Assembly (NCBI GenBank): GCA_902478785.1
Contig: CABSMJ010000039.1
Coordinates: 1-8,163, forward strand
DNA: 8,163 nt
Origin: an uncultured Oscillospiraceae bacterium
GTDB lineage: Bacteria; Bacillota; Clostridia; Oscillospirales; Oscillospiraceae
Reading direction: 5' to 3'
A program made the translations under genes and the position numbers. Positions 1 through 6,722 of the stretch are shown piece by piece. The notes beneath the pieces were generated by a model. It was not told where the DNA came from. It did not search any database and saw only the letters and a list, made by a program, of their open reading frames with translations. Numbering within the stretch: position 1 is the first letter of the stretch; each line of letters opens with the position of its first letter.

Positions 1-30
1 TTGTCAAGAACTTTTTTCAAAGTTTTTTGA
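1..30 (-). promoter_or_regulatory. Fifth promoter, partial: -35 and upstream region only
   Basis: The complement of 2-7 is TTGACA, and the complement of 8-30 is the same A-tract-rich upstream region as in the other units. The expected -10 would fall left of the window. The 87-bp spacing from promoter 4 supports a real unit. Confidence 0.6.
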
Positions 31-65
31 CGCCCGATCCGTTTTGTATCGTCAGCAACTTTTTA

Positions 66-94
66 AGTTTACCACATTTAAGAAGCTTTGTCAA
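66..94 (-). promoter_or_regulatory. Minus-strand promoter 4
   Basis: -35 is TTGACA (complement of 89-94), the spacer is 17 bp, and -10 is TAAACT (complement of 66-71) preceded by TGTGG. An A-run (GAAAAAAGTTC) abuts the -35. Confidence 0.78.
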
Positions 95-152
95 GAACTT
101 TTTTCAGAAAGTTTTGAACTTTCGCTTCTTATTTATCAGCGGCAACTTTTAT

Positions 153-181
153 ATGTTACCATACTCGCGGTGCTTTGTCAA
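153..181 (-). promoter_or_regulatory. Minus-strand promoter 3
   Basis: -35 is TTGACA (complement of 176-181), the spacer is 17 bp, and -10 is TAACAT (complement of 153-158) preceded by TATGG. The conserved GAAAGTTC stretch abuts the -35. Confidence 0.78.
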
Positions 182-239
182 GAACTTTCTTCCAGAAGTT
201 TCAGGACTCGGCACTCCGCTCGTTAGCGGTAACTTTTGA

Positions 240-268
240 AGTTTACCACATCTTGTGGTTGCTGTCAA
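240..268 (-). promoter_or_regulatory. Minus-strand promoter 2
   Basis: -35 is TTGACA (complement of 263-268), the spacer is 17 bp, and -10 is TAAACT (complement of 240-245) preceded by TGTGG. An A-run lies just upstream of the -35. Confidence 0.78.
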
Positions 269-320
269 GCGTTTTTTCGACACTCTTCGGCACGGCTCTT
301 GCCGCGCCGACAGCTTTGTT

Positions 321-349
321 AGAATACCAAACCTTCCATCATTTGTCAA
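321..349 (-). promoter_or_regulatory. Minus-strand promoter 1 (most upstream)
   Basis: -35 is TTGACA (complement of 344-349), the spacer is 17 bp, and -10 is TATTCT (complement of 321-326) with TGG directly before it. Upstream on the minus strand, 350-380 is rich in A/T runs, as expected of an UP element. This is the outermost copy and has the richest A/T upstream region. Confidence 0.8.
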
Positions 350-421
350 CCCCCTTTTTACGTTTTTTTAATATTTATTATCTGTTTCTCTTATCTTTCC
401 GGTTCCCCGCAGGAAAAGCGC

Positions 422-450
422 TGGGCAAACAGGGCCGTCGGTGTTATAAT
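422..450 (+). promoter_or_regulatory. Promoter for the AAA ATPase gene
   Basis: A perfect TATAAT at 445-450 is preceded by TGT (extended -10). A weak -35, TGGGCA (422-427), lies 17 bp upstream. It is divergent from the minus-strand array and about 45 bp from the start of the coding region. Confidence 0.6.
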
Positions 451-481
451 GTCCACGGCAAAACAAATGATACATTATATT

Positions 482-487
482 AGGAGG
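482..487 (+). promoter_or_regulatory. Ribosome binding site that decides the CTG start
   Basis: AGGAGG at 482-487 is 7 nt before CTG 495 but 22 nt before the first ATG (510), which is too far for normal initiation. No ATG, GTG or TTG in the right frame lies at a suitable distance. Confidence 0.65.
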
Positions 488-494
488 AATTCTT

Positions 495-2744
495 CTGCGG
501 ATCCATCGTATGACCGCCACCTTCGGGAAGCTTCAGGGCCAAACCCTGGAGCTTCGGGACGGTCTGAATATTCTCTGTGCCCCCAATGAGGCGGGCAAGT
601 CCACCTGGTGCGCCTTTCTGGCGGACATGCTCTATGGCCTCTCCACCCGGGAGCGGGGTCCTCTGGCGGACAAGAACCGCTACGCTCCCTGGACCGGCGC
701 TGCCATGCAGGGGCGGCTGGAGCTATCTGCCCAGGGGCGGGACATCACCATCACCCGGGACACCCAGCGACCCAACGCCCCCATGGGGGCCTTCCGGGCC
801 GTCTATACCGGCACCGCTGAGCCGGTCCCCGACCTGACGGCCCTGAGCTGCGGCGAGGTCCTCACCGGTGTGCCCCGGGAGGTCTTTGAGCGCAGCGCCT
901 TCATTCGTCAGTCCGGCATGGCCGTGGACCAGACGGCAGAGCTGGAAAAGCGCATCGTCTCCCTTATCACCACCGGCGAGGAGGACACCTCCTTCACTGA
1001 GAGCCGGGACCGGCTTAAGCGCCAGCTCAACCGCAGGCAGCACAACAAGACCGGCCTCATCCCCCAGCTCCGGGCCCAGCTGGAAGCTACGGAGGCGGAC
1101 TTGGAGACCCTCCGTCACCTGTCCGGCCAGCTCTCAGTGTACCGCCAAGAGATCGCAGAGCTGGAGGCTCGGGAGCAAGCCATCCGAGAGGAGCTCTCCC
1201 AGCTGGACCGCTGGGCGGCTTCCCAGAAGCGTCAGGAGCTGGAGGCGGCCCGCCAGGCCCTGGAGGATGCCCGGCAGCGCTTCGAGAGTCTCAAATCCCG
1301 GCTGGAGGCGGCGCGAATCCCGGAAAACGACACCATCGGCCGCCTGCGGGGGGCCATCGTGAATCTGGAGACCCTGCGCCGGTCCGTGGACAAGGCCCGC
1401 AGCGACCGGGACGAAGCCGCCAAGGCGGTGCTGCGGGTGGAGAACGCCATGCTCAAAAGCCCCTTTACGGGCCAGACGGCAGACCAGGCCCGGCGGGCGG
1501 TGCGGACAGACCTGTCCGGGAAGATCCCCGGCTCCGTGGCCGCCGGGGAACTGGGGCTCTTCTTCCTGTTCCTGGCGGCGGCCGGGGCCGTATTCGCCCT
1601 GCTCTACTCCCGGATGTCCACCCTGGAGCTGCCCTTGCTGCGCTCCCTCCCCTGGCTTCTGCCCGCCGGAGCGGCGGTGGTCATCGCTGCCGTCGGCGGC
1701 GCCCTCTCCCGGCTCTACCGCCGGCAGGCTTTGGAAAAGCTGCGCAGGACCTCCCTGCAAAAGCGCTTCGGTACCACGGACCAGGCCGCCATCGACGCCC
1801 TGGCCGATACCTATATACAACTGCTGGACCAGCGGGACCAGGCCCAGGGGGAGCTGAACGCCAAAACCTCCACCGCCGAGGCCCTATCCGCCTCCCTGAC
1901 CACCAATGAGCAGGCCATTTTGCTGGAGGTCCGCCGCTTTGCCCCCGGTGCCTTTGACATCCCCACGGCGGACGGGGTGCTGCGGACCTGCGCCATCCGG
2001 CGCCGGGAGCTCCAGGAGGCCCAAAGCGCCCTTGGGGAGGCCCAGATGCGCTGGGACTATCTCAGCCGCCAGCTGCCCCAGGAGGAGGACGCCCAGCAGG
2101 CAGCGCCTCCCCGGCGGAGCCGGGAGGCGGCAGAGCAGGCCCTGGAGGAGGTCCGCCGTCAGCTGCAGGAGCGGCGCAGTGCCGCCGACACCCTCACCGG
2201 CCGCATTGCCGCCCTGGGGGACAGCGCCCAGCTTGAGGCCCGGGCCCAGGCTCTGGAGGAACAGCTGACGCAGCTGCAGGGGGAATATGACGCCATCGCT
2301 CTGGCCATGGAGGCCCTGGAGGAGGCCAACGGCGAGCTGCAAAGCCGCTTCTCCCCTGCTCTGGGCCGCCGTGCCGGAGAGATCTTCGCCCGGCTCACCG
2401 GCGGAAAGTACCAGCGGGTGACCCTGGACCGGCAGCTGTCCGCCGCCGTGGAGGCGGAGGGGGACGCCGTGGCCCGGGACGCCTGCCTTTTGAGCCAGGG
2501 GGCCTTCGACCAGCTGTATCTGGCCGTGCGCCTGGCCATCTGCCAGACGGTGCTGCCGCCGGAGAAGGCCGTGCCCCTGATTTTGGACGACACCCTCACC
2601 AGCTTCGACGATGGCCGGGCCGCCGCGGCTCTGGACTATCTCCGGAAGATAAGCCGGGAGCGGCAGATCCTCCTCTTTACCTGCCAGGAGCGGGAGGCCC
2701 GCCACTTCGCCGGGGACGAAGGCGTGCATATTGTACGCCTGTAA
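495..2744 (+). CDS. SbcC/YhaN-like AAA ATPase with coiled coils and two membrane helices
   Basis: I place the start at CTG 495. The AGGAGG is 7 nt away, and the extra residues (M)RIHR complete the first strand of the ATPase head, (M)RIHRMTATFGKL; a start at ATG 510 would cut it. From CTG the protein is 749 aa. Seen: Walker A APNEAGKST at residues 29-37 (Ala replaces the usual first Gly), Q-loop FIRQSG at 136-141, coiled coil about 165-335 and 405-610, two hydrophobic helices at about 352-372 and 385-405, ABC signature LSQGAFDQLYLAVRLA at 666-681, and Walker B LILDD ending at Asp 698-699 followed by the D-loop. The switch His seems to be Gln (LLFTCQ). The fold is that of SMC/Rad50-type ATPases, closest in layout to Bacillus YhaN (COG4717), which normally works with an SbcD/YhaO-type nuclease. 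No such partner is in the window. A role in DNA repair or end processing at the membrane is inference. No clear terminator follows. Confidence 0.88.
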   Translation: MRIHRMTATFGKLQGQTLELRDGLNILCAPNEAGKSTWCAFLADMLYGLSTRERGPLADKNRYAPWTGAAMQGRLELSAQGRDITITRDTQRPNAPMGAFRAVYTGTAEPVPDLTALSCGEVLTGVPREVFERSAFIRQSGMAVDQTAELEKRIVSLITTGEEDTSFTESRDRLKRQLNRRQHNKTGLIPQLRAQLEATEADLETLRHLSGQLSVYRQEIAELEAREQAIREELSQLDRWAASQKRQELEAARQALEDARQRFESLKSRLEAARIPENDTIGRLRGAIVNLETLRRSVDKARSDRDEAAKAVLRVENAMLKSPFTGQTADQARRAVRTDLSGKIPGSVAAGELGLFFLFLAAAGAVFALLYSRMSTLELPLLRSLPWLLPAGAAVVIAAVGGALSRLYRRQALEKLRRTSLQKRFGTTDQAAIDALADTYIQLLDQRDQAQGELNAKTSTAEALSASLTTNEQAILLEVRRFAPGAFDIPTADGVLRTCAIRRRELQEAQSALGEAQMRWDYLSRQLPQEEDAQQAAPPRRSREAAEQALEEVRRQLQERRSAADTLTGRIAALGDSAQLEARAQALEEQLTQLQGEYDAIALAMEALEEANGELQSRFSPALGRRAGEIFARLTGGKYQRVTLDRQLSAAVEAEGDAVARDACLLSQGAFDQLYLAVRLAICQTVLPPEKAVPLILDDTLTSFDDGRAAAALDYLRKISRERQILLFTCQEREARHFAGDEGVHIVRL

Positions 2745-2758
2745 GTGCCGCGGAAACG

Positions 2759-2787
2759 TTGTAATTCCGGGAAAGCTGTGATACAGT
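2759..2787 (+). promoter_or_regulatory. Possible promoter for mrp
   Basis: TTGTAA (2759-2764) is followed after 17 bp by TACAGT (2782-2787). Each matches 4 of 6 consensus bases. A better -10, TATAAA at 2787-2792, has no matching -35. Transcription by read-through from the ATPase gene is equally possible. Confidence 0.35.
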
Positions 2788-2838
2788 ATAAATAGTATGT
2801 GCCCCTTCGGGCCCAGTAACAGCAAAGGAGTCATCGAC

Positions 2839-3654
2839 ATGAGCGAATGTACCCATAATTGCTCCACCTGCGGCGAGAGCTGCGCGGAGCGTCAGGAGCC
2901 CCAGTCCCTTCTCAAATCCCCCCACGCCGACAGCCGCATCGGCAAGGTCTACGGCGTGGTGTCCGGCAAGGGCGGCGTGGGCAAGAGCATGGTCACCAGC
3001 CAGCTGGCCGTCACCATGCAGCGGCGGGGCTTCAAGGTGGGCGTCCTGGACGCCGACATCACCGGCCCCTCCATCCCCAAGGCCTTCGGCGTCCATGAGC
3101 ACGCCCGGGGCTATGAACACACCCTCTTCCCCGTGGAGAGCCGCACCGGCATCCAGATGATGAGCGTGAATTTGCTGCTGGATCAGGAGACTGACCCGGT
3201 GCTTTGGCGCGGCCCCATCATCGGCGGCGTAGCCACCCAGTTCTGGACCGACGTGGTGTGGGACGTGGACTACCTCTTTGTGGATATGCCTCCGGGAACC
3301 GGCGACGTGTCCCTGAGCGTGTTCCAGTCCATCCCTCTGGACGGCATCATCATCGTGGCCTCCCCCCAGGAGCTGGTGAGCATGGTGGTGGAGAAGGCCG
3401 TGAAGATGGCCGAGATGATGGAAGTGCCCATCGTGGGTCTGGTGGAGAACATGAGTTATGTCACCTGCCCCGACTGCGGCAAGAAGATCTTCCTCTTCGG
3501 CGAAGGCAAGTCTGAGGAGGCTGCCCAGCGCCACAATCTCCCCCTGCTGGCCCGGATGCCTATCGATCCCGCTCTGGCCGCTCTCACCGACGCCGGCGAT
3601 ATCGAGTCCTTCCAGGGCGACTGGCTGGCCCCTGTGGCGGACGCACTGGCCTGA
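2839..3654 (+). CDS. mrp: Mrp/NBP35-family Fe-S cluster carrier ATPase
   Basis: A 271-aa cytosolic P-loop ATPase of the MinD/ParA superfamily that, by family knowledge, binds a [4Fe-4S] cluster and passes it to apo-proteins. Seen: deviant Walker A SGKGGVGKS at residues 42-50, DAD at 71-73, VDMPPGTGD at 148-156 (Walker B region), and CPDC at 210-213, the family's cluster-binding CxxC. An N-terminal cysteine group (Cys 4, 8, 11, 15; Cx3Cx2Cx3C) is added, a feature of NBP35-like forms. Start: ATG 2839 is preceded by AAAGGAG 8 nt upstream. A longer reading from ATG 2797 has no Shine-Dalgarno and would add 14 residues that do not resemble the family. It stands alone between the ATPase gene and a strong terminator. 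The substrate apo-protein cannot be told from context. Confidence 0.93.
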   Translation: MSECTHNCSTCGESCAERQEPQSLLKSPHADSRIGKVYGVVSGKGGVGKSMVTSQLAVTMQRRGFKVGVLDADITGPSIPKAFGVHEHARGYEHTLFPVESRTGIQMMSVNLLLDQETDPVLWRGPIIGGVATQFWTDVVWDVDYLFVDMPPGTGDVSLSVFQSIPLDGIIIVASPQELVSMVVEKAVKMAEMMEVPIVGLVENMSYVTCPDCGKKIFLFGEGKSEEAAQRHNLPLLARMPIDPALAALTDAGDIESFQGDWLAPVADALA

Positions 3655-3662
3655 GGTCCCCT

Positions 3663-3709
3663 CTGTCCGCACACCGACTTTCCGGTGTGCGGACAGTTTC
3701 TATTTTTTT
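3663..3709 (+). terminator. Rho-independent terminator after mrp
   Basis: A perfect 14-bp stem (3663-3676 with 3683-3696), loop ACTTTC, then a T-rich run to 3709. It lies 8 nt after the mrp stop. Confidence 0.93.
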
Positions 3710-3782
3710 GTCTTCGTTCCGCGGCTATGGAAAGTGTCCAACCGCCGCCGGGGGCTTTTTCCTTTTTTTGTCGGAAAAACAG

Positions 3783-3811
3783 TTGCAAAAGGCGGCAAAA
3801 CCATGGATAAT
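3783..3811 (+). promoter_or_regulatory. Promoter of the xpt-lipoprotein-guaA operon
   Basis: TTGCAA (3783-3788), a 17-bp spacer, and GATAAT (3806-3811; 5 of 6 consensus). The leader to the xpt start is only about 60 nt. It holds a small hairpin, GGATAA 3812-3817 with TTATCC 3829-3834. I see no purine riboswitch core in it. Confidence 0.6.
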
Positions 3812-3876
3812 GGATAAACTAAAACAAATTATCCGCACTGCTTCCAACAATATAGAAATAGTAGGAGGAATCGCTC

Positions 3877-4452
3877 ATGCAGCAGCTCAAAGACCGCATC
3901 GTTAAGGAGGGCAAGGTCCTTCCCGGCAACATCATCAAGGTGGACGGCTTTTTGAACCACCGCATCGATACCAAGCTGATGCAGGATATCGCCGATGAGT
4001 TTGCCCATCATTTCGACCTGCGCCAGGTGACATTGATCCTCACCGCCGAGGCCTCCGGCATCGCCCTGGCCGCCATCTGCGCCCACCGCTGGGGTCTGCC
4101 CATGGTCTTTGCCAAGAAGGCCAAGAGTGACAACATCGAGGGCGGTCTCTATCAAAGCGATATCTTCTCCTATACCTATAAGAAAAAGGTGACGCTGCTG
4201 GTGTCCCGTGAGTGGCTCAAGCCCACCGACAAGGTCCTCATCATCGACGACTTCATGGCCAACGGCGAGGCTGTCCGAGGCCTGTGCGATATCGTCAATG
4301 CCGCCGGCGCCACCCTGGTGGGTGTGGGCTGCGCCGTGGAGAAGGGCTTCCAGGGCGGCGGTGACCGGCTGCGCCAGGCCGGCATCAACGTCAAGTCTCT
4401 GGCCATCATCGAGTCCGCCGAGCCCGGCAACATCGTCTTCCGGGAGGACTAA
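3877..4452 (+). CDS. xpt: Xanthine phosphoribosyltransferase
   Basis: A 191-aa cytosolic enzyme of purine salvage: xanthine + PRPP gives XMP + PPi. The length matches Bacillus Xpt (about 194 aa). Seen: the type I PRPP-binding loop VLIIDDFMANGEA at residues 120-132, the upstream LTAEASGIAL segment (about 55-64) typical of Xpt/PurR-like transferases, and the flexible-loop region FAKKAKS at about 78-84. Start: ATG 3877 with AGGAGG 8 nt upstream. It is the first gene of a three-gene run; no terminator separates it from the following lipoprotein gene, 72 nt away. Its product XMP is the substrate of GuaA, encoded two genes on. Bacillus xpt is commonly controlled by a guanine riboswitch, but none is recognisable here. 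Close to certain. Confidence 0.95.
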   Translation: MQQLKDRIVKEGKVLPGNIIKVDGFLNHRIDTKLMQDIADEFAHHFDLRQVTLILTAEASGIALAAICAHRWGLPMVFAKKAKSDNIEGGLYQSDIFSYTYKKKVTLLVSREWLKPTDKVLIIDDFMANGEAVRGLCDIVNAAGATLVGVGCAVEKGFQGGGDRLRQAGINVKSLAIIESAEPGNIVFRED

Positions 4453-4524
4453 GTCCCGCCGGCAGATCTTCCCTTTCTTTGCGTCTGAATGGATAGAAAC
4501 AGACCGGAGAAGGAGGAAGATCCC

Positions 4525-5166
4525 ATGAAAAAGCGCTGTGTCCTGCTCATTTTCCTGCTGGTGCTGGCCCTGCCAGGCTGCACCCCGGAGCTTCCGGGGA
4601 CAACGGCCGCAAAGCCGGTGATCTATCTCTACCCCCAGGAGGAGACGGAGGTCACCGTACACCTCAGCTACGATGGCCAGCTCACCTGCACCTACCCCGC
4701 CTATAAAGACGGCTGGACCGTCACCTCCGCCCCCGACGGCACTCTCACCGATGGAGACGGCCGGGCCTACTACTGCCTCTTCTGGGAGGGCATCTCCTCT
4801 CAGGACTGGGACCTTTCCCAGGGCTTCTGCGTCCGGGGCGGGGACACCGCCGCCTTTTTGGAGGAAGCTCTGGACCAGCTGGGCCTCACGGACCGGGAGG
4901 CCAATGAATTTCTCATCTACTGGCTGCCCAAACTGGAGGGGAATGCCTGGAACCTCCTCTCCTTCCAAGGCACAGCCTATACCGACCACGCCCGGCTCAC
5001 CGTGAGTCCCCGGCCGGACACCGTTTTGCGGGTGTTTCTGGCCTGGAAGGCTTTGGAGGAGCCGGTGGACATCGAGCCCCAAACCCTGACAGCTCCCGAT
5101 CGGCAGGGCTTCACCCTGGTGGAGTGGGGCGGCTGTCAGATCTCTCAAACCAATGAAAAGGAGTGA
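4525..5166 (+). CDS. Uncharacterised lipoprotein with KPVIYLYP motif
   Basis: A 213-aa predicted lipoprotein of unknown function. Seen: MKKR followed by a hydrophobic stretch and a lipobox-like LPGC with lipidation Cys 19 (Pro at -2 is slightly atypical), then a short linker and KPVIYLYP at residues 30-37. The mature part is rich in aromatic residues and short beta-type segments (GQLTCTYPAYKDGW, PDGTL, LFWEG, IYWLPKLEGNAWNLLSF). I recall similar KPVIYLYP...LFWEG proteins in gut bacteria but know of no assigned function. Start: ATG 4525 with AAGGAGG 8 nt upstream; an in-frame ATG at 4489 would put charged residues before the signal and lacks an SD. The gene sits between xpt and guaA on the same strand, and its last codons hold the guaA ribosome binding site, so it should be co-expressed with purine salvage. 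Expected location: outer face of the cytoplasmic membrane. Confidence 0.85.
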   Translation: MKKRCVLLIFLLVLALPGCTPELPGTTAAKPVIYLYPQEETEVTVHLSYDGQLTCTYPAYKDGWTVTSAPDGTLTDGDGRAYYCLFWEGISSQDWDLSQGFCVRGGDTAAFLEEALDQLGLTDREANEFLIYWLPKLEGNAWNLLSFQGTAYTDHARLTVSPRPDTVLRVFLAWKALEEPVDIEPQTLTAPDRQGFTLVEWGGCQISQTNEKE

Positions 5167-5172
5167 CCCCAT

Positions 5173-6714
5173 TTGCCCCGTCAATCTGTTCTTGTGCTGG
5201 ACTTCGGCGGTCAGTATAATCAGCTGATTGCCCGCCGGGTCCGGGAATGCAATGTCTACTGCGAGGTCAAGCCCTACACCTTCTCCCTGGAGGAGATCCG
5301 GGCCTTTGACCCCATCGGCATCATTTTTACCGGCGGTCCCAACAGCGTCTATGACCCCAGCTCCCCCCAGGTGGACCCAGGCATCTTCCAGCTGGGCATC
5401 CCCATTCTGGGCATCTGCTACGGCTGCCAGCTGATGGCCCATCATCTGGGCGGCCGAGTGGTTGCTGCCAATGACGATACCGCCCGGGAGTACGGCAAGA
5501 CCGAGACCTATTTCGACACCTCCTGCAAGCTCTTCCAGGGCCTGCCGGAGCAGGGTATCACCTGGATGAGCCACGGGGACTATATGGAGAAGGTGCCCGA
5601 GGGCTTCACCCTGGCCGCCCGGTCTGACGCCTGCCCCAACGTGGCCATTGCCGACGAGAAGCGGGGCTTTTACGGCGTGCAGTATCACCCGGAGGTCAAC
5701 CACACCCAGCACGGCACCGACATGATCCACAACTTCCTTTACTCCGTCTGCGGCGCCAAGGGCGAGTGGACCATGGGCGACTATAAGAACACCGCCATCG
5801 CCGCCATCCGGGAGAAGGTGGGCGACGGCCGGGTGCTGCTGGCCCTCAGCGGCGGCGTGGACTCCTCCGTGGCAGCGGCACTGCTGGCGGAGGCGGTGGG
5901 CAAGCAGCTCACCTGCGTCTTTGTGGACCACGGCCTGCTGCGCCTCAACGAGGGCGACGAGGTGGAGGCCGCTTTCCGCCCCTGGGACATCAACTTTGTC
6001 CGGGTGGATGCGGAGTCCCGCTTCCTCCTGAAACTGGCCGGCGTGACGGAGCCGGAGCACAAGCGCAAGATCATCGGCGAGGAGTTCATCCGGGTCTTTG
6101 AAGAGGAGGCCAAGAAGATCGGCACTGTGGACTTCCTGGCCCAGGGCACCATCTATCCCGACGTCATCGAGTCCGGCGCCGGCAACGCCGCCGTCATCAA
6201 GAGCCACCACAACGTGGGCGGCCTGCCTGACTATGTGGACTTCAAGGAGATCATCGAGCCCCTGCGGATGCTCTTCAAGGACGAGGTCCGTCAGCTGGGC
6301 CGGGAGCTGGGCCTGCCGGAGTATCTGGTGAGCCGCCAGCCCTTCCCGGGTCCGGGCCTGGCCATCCGGGTCATCGGGGATCTGACCAAGGAGAAGCTGG
6401 ATACCCTCCGGGAGGCAGACGCCATCTTCCGCCAGGAGATCGCCGCCGCCGGCGAGGACAAGAATATCAACCAGTACTTTGCCGTGCTGACCAACACCCG
6501 CTCCGTGGGCGTCATGGGCGACGGCCGCACCTACGACTATACCCTGGCCCTGCGGGCCGTCACCACCAGTGACTTTATGACCGCCGACTGGGCCCGCATC
6601 CCCTACGACGTGCTGGACAAGATCTCCACCCGCATCGTCAACGAGGTCAGCGGCATCAACCGTATCGTCTACGACATCACCTCTAAGCCCCCCGCAACCA
6701 TCGAATGGGAATAA
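5173..6714 (+). CDS. guaA: GMP synthase (glutamine-hydrolysing)
   Basis: A 513-aa two-domain enzyme: XMP + ATP + glutamine gives GMP + AMP + PPi + glutamate. Seen: class I glutamine amidotransferase domain at about residues 5-195 with nucleophile Cys 82 in GICYGCQ and catalytic His 172/Glu 174 in YHPEV; ATP pyrophosphatase P-loop SGGVDSS at 226-232; and a C-terminal dimerisation domain ending in the family-typical KPPATIEWE. Length is normal and no key residue is missing. Start: TTG 5173, with AAAGGAG at 5157-5163 (9 nt upstream) inside the end of the lipoprotein gene. Only 6 nt separate the two genes, so translational coupling is likely. A terminator follows within 10 nt. The 3' side of guaA is a known integration hotspot for genomic islands, and mobile DNA does follow here. 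Confidence 0.97.
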   Translation: MPRQSVLVLDFGGQYNQLIARRVRECNVYCEVKPYTFSLEEIRAFDPIGIIFTGGPNSVYDPSSPQVDPGIFQLGIPILGICYGCQLMAHHLGGRVVAANDDTAREYGKTETYFDTSCKLFQGLPEQGITWMSHGDYMEKVPEGFTLAARSDACPNVAIADEKRGFYGVQYHPEVNHTQHGTDMIHNFLYSVCGAKGEWTMGDYKNTAIAAIREKVGDGRVLLALSGGVDSSVAAALLAEAVGKQLTCVFVDHGLLRLNEGDEVEAAFRPWDINFVRVDAESRFLLKLAGVTEPEHKRKIIGEEFIRVFEEEAKKIGTVDFLAQGTIYPDVIESGAGNAAVIKSHHNVGGLPDYVDFKEIIEPLRMLFKDEVRQLGRELGLPEYLVSRQPFPGPGLAIRVIGDLTKEKLDTLREADAIFRQEIAAAGEDKNINQYFAVLTNTRSVGVMGDGRTYDYTLALRAVTTSDFMTADWARIPYDVLDKISTRIVNEVSGINRIVYDITSKPPATIEWE

Positions 6715-6722
6715 GAGATTTT

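Larger units (their letters stand above)
1..349 (-). repeat. Tandem 87-bp repeat array that is a series of promoters
   Basis: The TGTCAA core recurs at 2-7, 89-94, 176-181, 263-268 and 344-349, i.e. spacings of 87, 87, 87 and 81 bp. Each full unit (plus strand) reads TTGTCAAgaactTTTTTC, then a short variable part, then a cAACTTTT..ACCaca block. On the minus strand TGTCAA is TTGACA, and 17 bp further left there is always a -10-like hexamer preceded by TGG. The repeat therefore encodes promoters rather than protein; ORFs across it are short and unlike anything known. The variable middle parts differ between units, so these are old, diverged duplications with the promoter elements conserved. No gene is seen in 1-494. 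The transcribed target lies left of the window. Confidence 0.85.

Noticed and set aside
1..349. CRISPR array
   Set aside because: Regular 81-87-bp spacing but with imperfect repeats whose between-repeat parts are themselves related. The conserved elements are promoter hexamers; no cas genes.
175..483. A 102-codon plus-strand frame through the repeat array and its flank
   Set aside because: It crosses promoter repeats, has no SD, and its translation is hydrophobic and unrelated between repeat units.
487..504. GAATTC and GGATCC close together, like a cloning linker
   Set aside because: They fall in a natural SD and the predicted conserved N-terminal codons (M)RIHR; there is no other vector-like sequence, so chance is the best explanation.
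2748..2771. Terminator after the AAA ATPase gene
   Set aside because: The potential stem is short and bulged and is not followed by a T-run.
1884..3672. Long minus-strand open frames opposite the AAA ATPase and mrp genes
   Set aside because: They are shadows of confirmed plus-strand genes, with repetitive composition and no plausible ribosome binding sites.
3721..3770. Second terminator after mrp (GC-rich stretch followed by T-runs)
   Set aside because: The only stem found is 5 bp with an 18-nt loop; the preceding 14-bp hairpin already explains termination.
3829..6210. A 793-codon open frame on the minus strand across xpt, the lipoprotein and guaA
   Set aside because: It runs antisense to three well-supported genes and results from their GC-rich codon use. 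Its translation is low-complexity (Gly/His/Leu-rich) with no recognisable motif and no SD.
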